Positions 1 through 8,626 of a DNA stretch of 64,000 nucleotides are shown here, piece by piece. How positions within the stretch are numbered: the stretch's first letter is position 1; each line of letters opens with the position of its first letter. Both the position numbers and the translations under genes were made by a program. The notes beneath the pieces are model-generated. The model was not told the origin of the DNA and ran no database searches. It worked only from the letters and a program-made list of their open reading frames with translations. Source of the DNA: Shewanella psychropiezotolerans (lineage in GTDB: Bacteria; Pseudomonadota; Gammaproteobacteria; Enterobacterales; Shewanellaceae); the NCBI RefSeq assembly GCF_007197555.1, contig NZ_CP041614.1, forward strand, positions 2,596,001 through 2,660,000, given 5' to 3'.

Positions 1-17
1 ACCTTCGAAGAATCGAG

Positions 18-302
18 GTGCATGACAATTCACTAGGTTATGACATTCATTTTGATGATACTGTTTATTATCAAGTAATAGGCGAAAGCGCGAACGACTT
101 TAGTAAAGATGAAATCGAGGAAAGTGGTAATATAATTACCTTCAAGGATTCATCTCTACTCAGGTATTTAAAAGAACATACGTGTTTGTTCAAAGTTACA
201 GCTCAAGATGACGATATTGTTCATTATTGCATTCAAACAGCTGACGATTGGATTCATGTTCTTTCAAGAGAAAAACCAAGTGTCGTGCCACGTACTACCT
301 AA
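18..302 (+). CDS. Hypothetical small acidic protein, 5' end uncertain
   Basis: I do not recognise this 94-aa protein. It is acidic (many Asp and Glu), has no signal peptide or membrane segment, and contains two cysteines. The GTG at 18 is only the first possible start; the frame is open back to base 3 with no stop, so the gene may begin before the window and this may be the tail of a longer protein. A small acidic product beside another unknown gene is compatible with an immunity-type protein, but nothing in the sequence proves that. Confidence 0.45.
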   Translation: MHDNSLGYDIHFDDTVYYQVIGESANDFSKDEIEESGNIITFKDSSLLRYLKEHTCLFKVTAQDDDIVHYCIQTADDWIHVLSREKPSVVPRTT

Positions 303-637
303 TCGGGTAGCCAGAGGTATCTAGCCTCACTCAGCGCTTGCTGTATCCCGGGTGTTTGGAGCTTCACCATGGCCCGGCTTTAGCTTCTTTCGGTCCATAA
401 GCTTGTTAGCTTGTCTGATTAGCCGAGCTCAGTAAGGCGTTGATCTCGGAACCAGAGTCGATGTAAAGGCTGCAGAGAGTTTCGGCAAAAGGATGTGGTT
501 TACACTGTGAAGGTTTCGAATTGAAGTCGGAAATAGATTGATCATTCTCGGGTGTCTCTGTTAAATCAACCTCTATCTTGTCTCGATCCAAATCGTGATA
601 AAATGAATGGGATTTTCCCCTGTGTAGTACAGCCCCT
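303..637. other. Gap without a recognised gene
   Basis: The stretch of 335 bases holds no convincing gene. A minus-strand frame at 406-660 exists but overlaps the start of the next gene, lacks a recognisable family and has no clear ribosome binding site. Confidence 0.4.
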
Positions 638-1303
638 ATGAGCCTCTTACGACAATTCAAAGATATGTTAGGCAGACAAGATCACCATGCGTCAGTATTT
701 GAACCGGCATCACTCGATGATCTGGTTGCTACGATAACCCAATGGTCAGCGTTAGTGCCTGACAATGCATCTTTTTGCTCCCATAAGGCCAAGTGTGTTT
801 CAGCTACACGCGTAAAGTTCAGACCGCGTATGATCCCGCTAATACTTGCCCCATTACTGATGTTGGTTGGCACTGTTGTCATCCTTGGCTTTTCTTTTTC
901 CGCGTTAACCCACGGCGATGGCACACTCTTAATTGGGACTGTCGTTGGTATTATCGCCTTGGTGATGGGGACTAAACTGCTGCACCAATGGTCCATCGTG
1001 CATATCTTTGATCTACAATCCGGTGATTATCATACCAGCCGCAATCAACAGTCTGTCATTGGCAGCAAGCAACATTGTCAGCTTGCAGATATCCACGCTA
1101 TACAGTTGTTGCAGAAATACATATACAAAACCTATGCAGGCGAGGGGCGACAAGTCACTTGTGGCTATGAGTTAAATCTGGTGTTCAAGGATGGTTCCAG
1201 AATAAACATTGTTAGTCACCGTGAGCATGATTTTATCCAATCTGATGGCCAAATTTTGTCTGAATTTCTGAATGTACCATTGTGGGATGCGACTAGAGTC
1301 TAA
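638..1303 (+). CDS. Two-pass membrane protein of unknown function
   Basis: The 221-aa product has about 60 soluble residues, then two closely spaced hydrophobic segments (roughly residues 67-89 and 95-113), then a C-terminal soluble domain of about 100 residues. The layout resembles small bacterial membrane proteins whose C-terminal part packs as a PH-like or DUF domain, but I recognise no specific family. No strong Shine-Dalgarno sequence precedes the ATG. It shares its strand with the small gene to the left but is separated from it by 335 bases, so co-transcription is doubtful. Confidence 0.6.
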   Translation: MSLLRQFKDMLGRQDHHASVFEPASLDDLVATITQWSALVPDNASFCSHKAKCVSATRVKFRPRMIPLILAPLLMLVGTVVILGFSFSALTHGDGTLLIGTVVGIIALVMGTKLLHQWSIVHIFDLQSGDYHTSRNQQSVIGSKQHCQLADIHAIQLLQKYIYKTYAGEGRQVTCGYELNLVFKDGSRINIVSHREHDFIQSDGQILSEFLNVPLWDATRV

Positions 1304-1878
1304 CCGGCCTTAGGCGTAAAGTTCGGTCACTAATGAGGATGTTATCGCGCTTGACTCATGGGTGAGGGCGATAAAGAGTGTTGAAAGGTTGTGGTGCTTA
1401 GTGGTTGGTAATATGGGCGCTTTGGACGGCTATGCCTGGTGACAACTTACTCTGTGAGTCATGACAGTATTGAATTTTCATATCAGTCAAAGCATTGCTG
1501 TTCGGTTGTCTTTAAATTCGCTTCTCGCTTCTGGGATGCGCATTCATTGCCGGGCGTGTGCAGCATCAATCGGCCGCGTGCTCGTGGCTGGATTGGGTAA
1601 AGGTTCAATCCCTACCAGAGACGAGCGTCATCACTTTTCAATCTCTTGATCATTGTCGGCGCTGTTAACATGCAATTTAGTGATCAATCAGCAAAGGGTG
1701 ATTGCCAGTGCTGTGGGCGCTATCATCGCTTAGAAAAGCTCGCAATAGCTGAGTATAAGATCACTGTTGTGGAGAAGCACTGTCTAACATCGTATTTTTT
1801 ACAGTCGGTTATTGATAGCACTGGTTACAGAAGACAGTGCTATCAATCCGTTAGTGTAGTCAAAGGCCCCTTCTTTAA
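1304..1878. other. Gap without a recognised gene
   Basis: This stretch lies between the membrane protein gene and the 3' end of the chemoreceptor gene. Two short plus-strand frames (1461-1649 and 1646-1882) exist but show no family features or ribosome binding sites. I see no clear terminator or repeat. Confidence 0.4.
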
Positions 1879-3837
1879 CTAAATTCGAAATTGCCTAAGA
1901 AGTGTATTCACTTCAGTACCCAGTTGGTTTAACTTTTCCGCTGAGGCCGTAGTTTCCATTGATTCAGACAAGGTTCTATCGGATATCTCTGACATCGTAT
2001 TGACGTTCATACTCACTTCGTCAGCGGCCTCTGCTTGCTGCTTGGCTGCTGTTGAAATATGCTCAATCGAATCGTTGATTTGAGTAATGAATCCTTCTAT
2101 AGATGTTAAGGTTTCTTCCGTTGAATGAACCAGCGCCGCTGTTTTTTCCGCGCTACTCCTGCTTTGTACCATCGCTTGACTGGCTGCTTCAGAACGCTGC
2201 TGCAAGATTTTGATGATATTGTTAATTTCAGATGTTGACTCTTGAGTTCTGGAGGCTAATGAACGAACTTCGTCTGCAACAACAGCAAAACCGCGCCCTT
2301 GCTCACCCGCTCGTGCGGCTTCTATTGCAGCGTTAAGCGCTAACAAATTAGTTTGTTCTGCTATACTCCTGATCACATCGAGAACCGTTCCAATTTGCTC
2401 ACTATCAGTTCTAACTAGCTCTACAGTGTCACTCGCATCAGAGATTTGTTGTGAAAGACTTTGCATTGAGTTAGCCGCTTCAACGACTACCAGAGTCCCT
2501 TGCGTAGTTGCGCTAGTCGTGGATTGCGATAATTCCGCAGCTTGACTCGCACTTTGACTCACTTCCTGAGCGCTAGCCGACATTTCAGTCATTGCAGAAG
2601 CTGCCAGCTGTGCTTGAGATTGTTGCTCACGAACTTCTTGTTGTGTACTGCTGGCTTTTTGAGTCAATTCCATCGCAGACTCAAGCATGCTAGACGATGC
2701 TGTATTTAAGTGGTGAACGGTTCCTTGTAATTTTTCAGCAAATGTATTGTAGTTGGTTGCTAATATCGCTAACTCATCACTGCCAGAGACAGGAATTCTA
2801 ATCGTTAAATCTCCCTCACCTTGCGCTATATCAGCCAGCACTCTATTGGTATTATTTAGTTTAGACATGATGGCTTGGGTCACGGTAAATGATACGACAA
2901 CACCAATCAGACCAGCCACCACGGTCATTCCCATGATAAGAGAAATAGAAGTATCTGTATGCTCTTGTGCTGTGGTTGCTGCTTGCTCCATCGAATTGCT
3001 GATGGAAGCTCGTAACGTGGCGATAGCTGTAGCTATTTTGGGGCCTACAGTATCTAACGTGTTTATCCCCGCATTGCGCTTACTAATGATAGTTGCAACC
3101 TTGTTTGCAGCCATTTTGTATTGTTCTAATGATATTTGAGCTTCACTAGCCAATTTTCTTCGCTCAAAATTTTCCAGATTTTCGAGTAAAACATCGATCT
3201 CTACTGCTGCGGTATTAAATTCAGTGTTGAATCGCTCGACTTGGGATGAGAGGTTTTCTACTAAAAATTTAGAGACGTATAAGCGTGCCAGTAGTAGTGC
3301 GCGAATAGCCAATCCAGCACGATAAGCCGCAATGACATCCCCATCTCTCTTTGCTGTGCTCATGACGAGTGTCAGCTTTTGTTCTATATGGGGGCCATTC
3401 ACATTCAAGGTATCATTAACGATACTATTGCGGCTGTTCATGTTCGTGACAACGATGGTTGTAAACGTAGATAAATAAAGGGATTTCATCTCATCAATAG
3501 ACTTCAGCATTTTTACTCGTTCTGGATGTTGAATTTCTTGATAAGCGCGGGTCATATCCGCGGTCCATTCATTAGCTTGTTGATTAAATTTATCAATATA
3601 TATCGATTTACCCGTTTTTATAAAGTTTTTAACGGTTAAACGTAATCCATAGACACTATCTGTTATTTCCGCCGCTAATTCAGTATCGGGAGCTAAATCG
3701 AATGATATTTTCTTCATATCATCCGACAAACTGTCTAGTAAATTGGAACTCACGATGGCCACAATCATGAGTATCGCAATTAAAATCGTGGGTGATATTG
3801 ATATTTTTTTGGCAATTGAAATGTTGTCTAATCTCAT
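1879..3837 (-). CDS. Methyl-accepting chemotaxis protein
   Basis: This 652-aa protein is a transmembrane chemoreceptor that would feed ligand signals to CheA/CheW. It has an N-terminal membrane helix (about residues 12-34), a long all-helical periplasmic domain of about 250 residues (the length and helical pattern suggest the HBM helical bimodular type), a second membrane helix near 297-320, a HAMP linker, and a full cytoplasmic signalling coiled coil. The highly conserved hairpin tip ([19 protein letters not shown]) is intact near residue 490. The C-terminus has no CheR-tethering pentapeptide. The ligand cannot be read from the sequence. The gene stands alone, with long gaps on both sides. 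Confidence 0.93.
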   Translation of the reverse strand: MRLDNISIAKKISISPTILIAILMIVAIVSSNLLDSLSDDMKKISFDLAPDTELAAEITDSVYGLRLTVKNFIKTGKSIYIDKFNQQANEWTADMTRAYQEIQHPERVKMLKSIDEMKSLYLSTFTTIVVTNMNSRNSIVNDTLNVNGPHIEQKLTLVMSTAKRDGDVIAAYRAGLAIRALLLARLYVSKFLVENLSSQVERFNTEFNTAAVEIDVLLENLENFERRKLASEAQISLEQYKMAANKVATIISKRNAGINTLDTVGPKIATAIATLRASISNSMEQAATTAQEHTDTSISLIMGMTVVAGLIGVVVSFTVTQAIMSKLNNTNRVLADIAQGEGDLTIRIPVSGSDELAILATNYNTFAEKLQGTVHHLNTASSSMLESAMELTQKASSTQQEVREQQSQAQLAASAMTEMSASAQEVSQSASQAAELSQSTTSATTQGTLVVVEAANSMQSLSQQISDASDTVELVRTDSEQIGTVLDVIRSIAEQTNLLALNAAIEAARAGEQGRGFAVVADEVRSLASRTQESTSEINNIIKILQQRSEAASQAMVQSRSSAEKTAALVHSTEETLTSIEGFITQINDSIEHISTAAKQQAEAADEVSMNVNTMSEISDRTLSESMETTASAEKLNQLGTEVNTLLRQFRI

Positions 3838-4462
3838 AATCTATCCGAATTTTTTTTATTCACCCTAAAGAATAGTTCATTTATTGTACAAATCATTGCC
3901 TCCACTTTATTGTAAATCAATATTGTGATTGGCTATGGCAGGAATGGTGATCACCGCTAATGCCTCCGGTTGGTTTTGCGAAAAATAAGGGAAATAAAAT
4001 CAATCGATTACCACCGATGGCATGGCAGTACATTAGCTTCGTTGGGAAATATGAGTTTTATAACTGAAGTGTGTCTAATAATATTCAATAGGTTATCGAT
4101 TATTTGATGAGCAATTTTAACATTGGTTTTGGCTGTACTCTAGTGATAGTAGGGTTGCAGAGGAGCGTGGTGACAAACCGTTCTTATTACCTTGAATGTT
4201 GTGGCCTAACTATTACCATCGAGTAGTGATTCGGTTGCAATCATAAGAGATTTAAGGCGTTTCTTGTGAATTTGAGGGCATTGATTTACGAGTGAATCAT
4301 GTAGTACCTTAATATCGTGCATAGTGTTGTTATCTGGTTTGTTTTTGACGAAATTAATTAGATTAAATAGCACCGTGCGAATTTAGATTTTGAAAACAAA
4401 ATAGATTCTCTGGAGCCCCCAGAGAAGAGCGTGATGTGGTTAATTGAGTCATTAAAGTTAAT
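3838..4462. other. AT-rich gap between chemoreceptor and protease genes
   Basis: The 625 bases between two divergently transcribed genes must hold both promoters. Apart from the hairpin at 4406-4426 I see no gene, repeat or recognisable operator. Confidence 0.4.
4406..4426 (+). other. Perfect 8-bp stem hairpin in the protease leader
   Basis: TTCTCTGG and CCAGAGAA pair perfectly around a five-base loop (AGCCC), ending 36 bases before the protease start codon. No T-run follows, so it is not a classical terminator. It could be a stabilising or regulatory leader structure. Confidence 0.4.
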
Positions 4463-5200
4463 ATGAAGAAAATTCCGTTATTATGCATTTTGTTGTTCAG
4501 CTTTCACTCTACTGCAAATGATACACATATCAATCAAATTCCAGATTTTACACAGACTCATGTTAAAGGGTATAACACTGGAAATGGTCAACAATTCTGT
4601 GCTCCAGTAGCGGCTTCTAATTCACTAATTTGGCTATCAGGTCAAACAATTGAGCAAAACTCTTTGATTCTCAAACTTGCTTCTCGTGAATACATGAATA
4701 CTCATCTTAAGAATGGAACTGGCACGAGTGGTTTTCTTAAGGGGATAGATAAAATATCTAGGGAGTTATTTGGCCACTACAGCAAGCTTGAGTATCAGGG
4801 ATGGCGAAAACACCCACCTAGTTTTTCTACTGGGGTAACAATTCCACGGCTAGAATGGATTAAAGATAGTATTGGGCGTGAATCTGCAGTTTGGCTCAAT
4901 ATTGGCTGGTATAAATATGATAAAGACAGCATGAGTTATATCCGAAAAGGGGGCCATTGGGTGACGGTTGTTGGCTACAATCATGGCAAGTTGATTATTC
5001 ATGACCCCGCTCCCAGAGCTGGACAAGACTTCTCAAATGAGTATGTTTCAGTGCACCACTTAGTAAAGGGGAGATTGATAGGTAAAAAATCAGGGCTTCC
5101 AACAAGTGCGGTGGGTTACCTTTCCCTGGGAGAAGGAATGCATATAAAGGGGTCAGTGGGTTTTTCAGTTGTCGATGGTGTGGTTCGCCTAATTCTATAA
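4463..5200 (+). CDS. Secreted papain-like cysteine protease (C39-like)
   Basis: This is a 245-aa protein with a short signal peptide (MKKIPLLCILLFSFHSTA, cleavage near residue 18). The mature part has the order of a papain-fold enzyme: Cys46 in QQFCAPVAASN at the start of a helix, His165 in GGHWVTVVGY and Asp181 in IIHDPAP. This Cys-His-Asp arrangement matches the peptidase C39-like fold. There is no ABC transporter or bacteriocin precursor nearby, so it is probably an exported stand-alone hydrolase rather than a leader peptidase. Substrate unknown. The last 40 residues (rich in Gly and Val) are an extra beta-rich tail. The ribosome binding site is weak. Confidence 0.7.
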   Translation: MKKIPLLCILLFSFHSTANDTHINQIPDFTQTHVKGYNTGNGQQFCAPVAASNSLIWLSGQTIEQNSLILKLASREYMNTHLKNGTGTSGFLKGIDKISRELFGHYSKLEYQGWRKHPPSFSTGVTIPRLEWIKDSIGRESAVWLNIGWYKYDKDSMSYIRKGGHWVTVVGYNHGKLIIHDPAPRAGQDFSNEYVSVHHLVKGRLIGKKSGLPTSAVGYLSLGEGMHIKGSVGFSVVDGVVRLIL

Positions 5201-5254
5201 ATCAACCGCCCGCACATGATTCACTTACTAGCAGCGCGTGAGAGGTAAATAGGA

Positions 5255-5644
5255 GTGGACTATACAGTTTGGCAGTTGATTATCGTTATTATCGCATTGG
5301 GAATGGTGTTACTCAGTTCTTTTTGTGTCCTTTTTCCGCAAAAGCTAATTCATGGAATGCCGTATCTCGTAAACTCAAAACTGGCAAAATGTAGTGATAT
5401 TACAATTAGAATATTTTTTGGGGGGTCATTAGTTTTATCAGCAGAAACTGCAATATTTCCTTTAATATTTACTATCTTAGGTTATCTTTCATTGGTGGCT
5501 GTAATAGCGATAATGGTTTTGGGTACTAGTAGACTGGAAGCCATAATCATATATATCACTGATACATTACCAGTTTGGGCTGTAAGGTTAGTTTGTGCGT
5601 TTAGTGTATTTGTTTTTTCCTTTATAATTCATGGTGTTCGGTAA
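5255..5644 (+). CDS. Small multi-pass membrane protein of unknown function
   Basis: The product is 129 aa, almost entirely hydrophobic, with about four predicted membrane helices (near residues 6-26, 49-66, 68-86 and 104-125). The start is GTG at 5255, chosen because a GAGG Shine-Dalgarno core lies nine bases upstream. It follows the cysteine protease gene by 54 bases on the same strand, so the two may be co-transcribed and the membrane protein might act with the protease (for example as self-protection), but that is inference from position only. I recognise no family. Confidence 0.55.
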   Translation: MDYTVWQLIIVIIALGMVLLSSFCVLFPQKLIHGMPYLVNSKLAKCSDITIRIFFGGSLVLSAETAIFPLIFTILGYLSLVAVIAIMVLGTSRLEAIIIYITDTLPVWAVRLVCAFSVFVFSFIIHGVR

Positions 5645-6021
5645 TCCTACCTCTATCAAAGCATTTTTAATCTGGCCGCTAACAGTTGGCTGGCGTTCGA
5701 GCCCCACTATTTTAGCCCTGTTATCAGCCGATGAATGCAGGTTAGGTTTTGCAAGCTTGTAGGATATTTTTCCATAAACACTCTCACTCAAGGAAATGAT
5801 TGAGATTGAACACGGGCGGGGTCTGCCGTGCCATCTTGGGGAAAGTCATTAAATTTAAAAGTATTTTTAAGTCTGGCTCATGGTCGTTGGCTTGTTTTTA
5901 CTTCGTTTTAGATTATAACTAATGATTATTAGCAGCTTGAAATGGCGTTAGGGCTCTATAAATTCGAGAAAACTTCCAGTATAGAGTATCCTATTGGTCA
6001 TTAAATTTATTGTTGTTGTTT
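5645..6021. other. Gap without a recognised gene
   Basis: This is AT-rich sequence between two plus-strand genes. A minus-strand frame at 5588-5791 overlaps the membrane protein gene and has no family features. No repeat or terminator with a T-run was found. Confidence 0.35.
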
Positions 6022-6312
6022 ATGACCATTAGCGTAAAAAATTTACTCGTCTCCGAAGTCAAATGTTCAAACTGCCAAGCATGCTGTTGTAGTTCAGAAG
6101 TCATTATTATTTCCGATACAGGTGTTCCTGATCAGCATATTTATGTTGATGTGCATGGGAATGAATCTATGTTGCGATTAGATGATGGCTGGTGTTCTGC
6201 TTTAGACCGAGATACATTACTGTGTTCTATCTATGAAAATAGACCCTGGGTTTGTCGAGAGTTTGGCATGGGATCAAATGAATGCATAGATGAGCGATTA
6301 GAGAAAATGTAG
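6022..6312 (+). CDS. YkgJ-type cysteine cluster protein
   Basis: The 96-aa protein carries the cysteine pattern of the YkgJ/UPF0153 family of putative zinc- or iron-binding proteins: CxxCxxCC at about residues 15-21, then further cysteines in GWCSAL, LCSIYENRPWVCREF and a last one in SNECI. The biochemical role of the family is not established; a metal-cluster function is assumed from the cysteines. I start at the ATG at 6022 instead of a TTG at 6010, because neither has a good ribosome binding site and ATG gives the usual family length. It stands alone between two AT-rich gaps. Confidence 0.75.
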   Translation: MTISVKNLLVSEVKCSNCQACCCSSEVIIISDTGVPDQHIYVDVHGNESMLRLDDGWCSALDRDTLLCSIYENRPWVCREFGMGSNECIDERLEKM

Positions 6313-6341
6313 TGTTCTGTTAATGTTAGAACCGAGAATCT

Positions 6342-6387
6342 TTCACCCTATCCCGAGTGTACTCTTCACCCTATCCCGAGTGTACTC
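6342..6387. repeat. Two tandem copies of a 23-bp sequence
   Basis: Two identical 23-bp units (beginning TTCACCCTATCCCGAG) lie head to tail at 6342-6364 and 6365-6387, 30 bases after the YkgJ-type gene. It could be a recent slippage duplication or a pair of binding sites. Confidence 0.8.
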
Positions 6388-7483
6388 TTTACCATAGAGA
6401 GCAAATCGAAACTAGTTAGAAGTTGTACCTCTAAAAGACTCTTTAATAAGTAGAATTCGATCTGTAGGGTGTGGTAGTCAGTGACTCTCTTTCGCTAGCT
6501 ATGGCACCCATTAACAATGTAAATCAATAAATTTACATTGTATCAGTGAGTTGCATTTAACCTTTCTCGGCTATTTTTTTCAAGATAGCTGCCATTCTCC
6601 TTATACTTCCAGCGCTAAGCTTTGAGCATCATCCTTTCCGTTTATTTTAAATGTCACTCTCGTGTAGCCGATCGGCTGTTGGCATCATGGGCAAGTAGTA
6701 TTTCGGTTATTTGCGGGGATATTACACCTGAGACAGCTAGCATTAATGGGGTACATTGGCGTAGTTTGGCTACACTTGCATTCATAACCCATAGTTACAC
6801 ACTCGAGATACTTCTTTGGTCTGCATATACTACAAGATGGTATAGATAAAATTAAATGAAATATATTCTCTACTTTTAAAATTGGCGGGACATAGAACAG
6901 AGGAATAACATAGTTTTATATATATAATGTCTGAGAATATTATGGGGTGAGATGCTATTTAGTTATGATGACTATATTGGCTTAATAATAGGTTGTTTAC
7001 TGAAATATAATTCAATTTGATACTCTGATTCTTGTCGTTTAAGCCTCTAGCTCATCTGTGGTGAAAGATTATGTCTGGTATTTACTCATTTAAATAGAGG
7101 GAGTTGGTATTAATCGATGGTTGTTTATGTAAATTAATTATTATATTTGTTCCTCTCATCTCCCCCTTATTTATAGTCGGCTATTTCTTTACAATAAGAG
7201 TGCCACCTCTTTTTTTTTATATTTTAAATGAGATTTTTATCGAGTTGCTTCCTGTAAGTTGTTGATAGTTTTAGTATTGTATTTTTTCGTGTTTTGAATT
7301 GACGACGATTAGGTTCTTTACAGTTCTCTGGTGTTTTTGTTATTGAGGTGAGGAAATATATACATTCGACTGTGTAATATGGTTGATTTATAAAATAATC
7401 AGGCTTTCATTTCTTGTGAATAAACCCTACATGGTATAAGTTCTCATTCTCATTTGAGGTATTTAAATTTAAATGGAGTAATA
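6388..7483. other. Long AT-rich gap
   Basis: About 1.1 kb holds no convincing gene. A 75-codon frame at 6622-6849 lacks an ATG with a ribosome binding site and looks like chance. The last 250 bases are very AT-rich and presumably include the promoter of the secreted protein gene that follows. Confidence 0.4.
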
Positions 7484-7900
7484 ATGAATAAAATTAACGT
7501 AATTGGCTTAGTGGCTCTTTTGGCAACAGCGACAGTATCTGCAAACAATGTAATTGTATTTCCTGGTACTAGTGATGCATCAGTAACAGAAGCCTCTATC
7601 ACTTTCCCACAAGAAAAAACACCAGTTCCACTTGTTGGTGGCTATCAAATTGAGCAAGGTGTTTTGACATCAAGGACGTACAACTGTGGTATTAACATCA
7701 GTGATCTTGAGATTGAAGCTAAATTACATTGGAACGGGGCAACACCTCAACTTGTTATTGTCGGTGCGTATCCAGCCACTATGTGCCGTGCCGGTTTTAC
7801 TGGTCCGTTTTCAGTTGACCTGACAGAGTTTATTCACAATACACCGACATACATTTTAGACCAGCTCGAAGTCGCAAACGTCGTAAACCTCGGTTTGTAA
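7484..7900 (+). CDS. Small secreted protein of unknown function
   Basis: The product is 138 aa with a clear signal peptide (MNKINVIGLVALLATATVSA, cleavage after residue 20). The mature protein is about 118 residues, probably beta-rich, with just two cysteines (in YNCGIN and ATMCRAG) that may form one disulphide. I place the start at 7484 because a GGAG ribosome binding site lies five bases upstream. A strong terminator at 7931 makes this a one-gene unit. It lies upstream of the sensor kinase and ADP-ribosyltransferase operon, but a link to it is only positional. Confidence 0.65.
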   Translation: MNKINVIGLVALLATATVSANNVIVFPGTSDASVTEASITFPQEKTPVPLVGGYQIEQGVLTSRTYNCGINISDLEIEAKLHWNGATPQLVIVGAYPATMCRAGFTGPFSVDLTEFIHNTPTYILDQLEVANVVNLGL

Positions 7901-7930
7901 GACTATTTATTTGTTTTATTAATATGACCC

Positions 7931-7962
7931 ATAAGCCAGAATAGCCTCTGGCTTATTTTTTG
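7931..7962 (+). terminator. Rho-independent terminator of the secreted protein gene
   Basis: A 10-bp perfect stem (ATAAGCCAGA with TCTGGCTTAT) and six-base loop run straight into a T-run. Confidence 0.9.
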
Positions 7963-8626
7963 TAAATTATTTTGGTCAATGTATAAATCACAAGTTTGCA
8001 TTATTTTAGTTTGTGTCAACTGATTGTTTTATTTGGTTTTATCCTTTATGGGGGCTAGGTGCCGCAATATATAAATTGTTAGTCTTCTCATAGCGTTATT
8101 TTTAATCTTGTGAGGATATGTATAACGTGTTGTTTTATGCAGAGATAGGCTTAGATTTAGCCACTGACCCATCACAAGATATTATAAATCCGCAAATATG
8201 GTCGGTATTAAAAATGTCCGCTAGTGGAATAAAACCGACGACTCATGTGATTAAGGTGTAGTGATTATTATAAATAATTAAAACCCATAAATTAAAACTC
8301 ATAAACTAAACATTTGTAAGTTTATTTTTATTATTCATTGCTAGCTGTCCAGTTGGGCAGTTGTTTTGGTTGTGATGATTCTACATTATCTGCGCCCTAA
8401 CTTTTTAAGGTGAACGTTTTGTTTTATTTTGAGTGATAAACATCGATTTAGTTAACACTCACCTATCTTATGGTAGCTAATGTATCGGGCGGTCACTTTT
8501 GTGTGGAGTGGTCTTCTCTTTAAGTGTTTACAAAATGTGCATTTATTTAACTGTTTTAAGTTAGTAGCGGTTATATTTTGTCTTTTATTATTTTAATGAT
8601 TAAAAATTAAATTAAGGTTGTTAATT
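7963..8626. other. AT-rich gap with one doubtful small frame
   Basis: This leader region precedes the sensor kinase operon. A plus-strand frame at 8118-8261 (47 codons from ATG, or 44 from a GTG at 8127 with GAGG upstream) has gene-like composition but no recognised family; I regard it as doubtful. The rest is very AT-rich and probably carries the operon promoter. Confidence 0.35.

Noticed and set aside
406..660. Minus-strand frame of 84 codons
   Set aside because: It overlaps the start of the membrane protein gene and has no family, signal or ribosome binding site.
1461..1882. Two short plus-strand frames before the chemoreceptor 3' end
   Set aside because: There is no ribosome binding site and no recognisable domain; a T-loop-like GGTTCAATCCC near 1602 was considered for a tRNA but no cloverleaf forms.
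6622..6849. 75-codon frame in the AT-rich gap
   Set aside because: It has a non-ATG start without Shine-Dalgarno, and residue composition that looks random.
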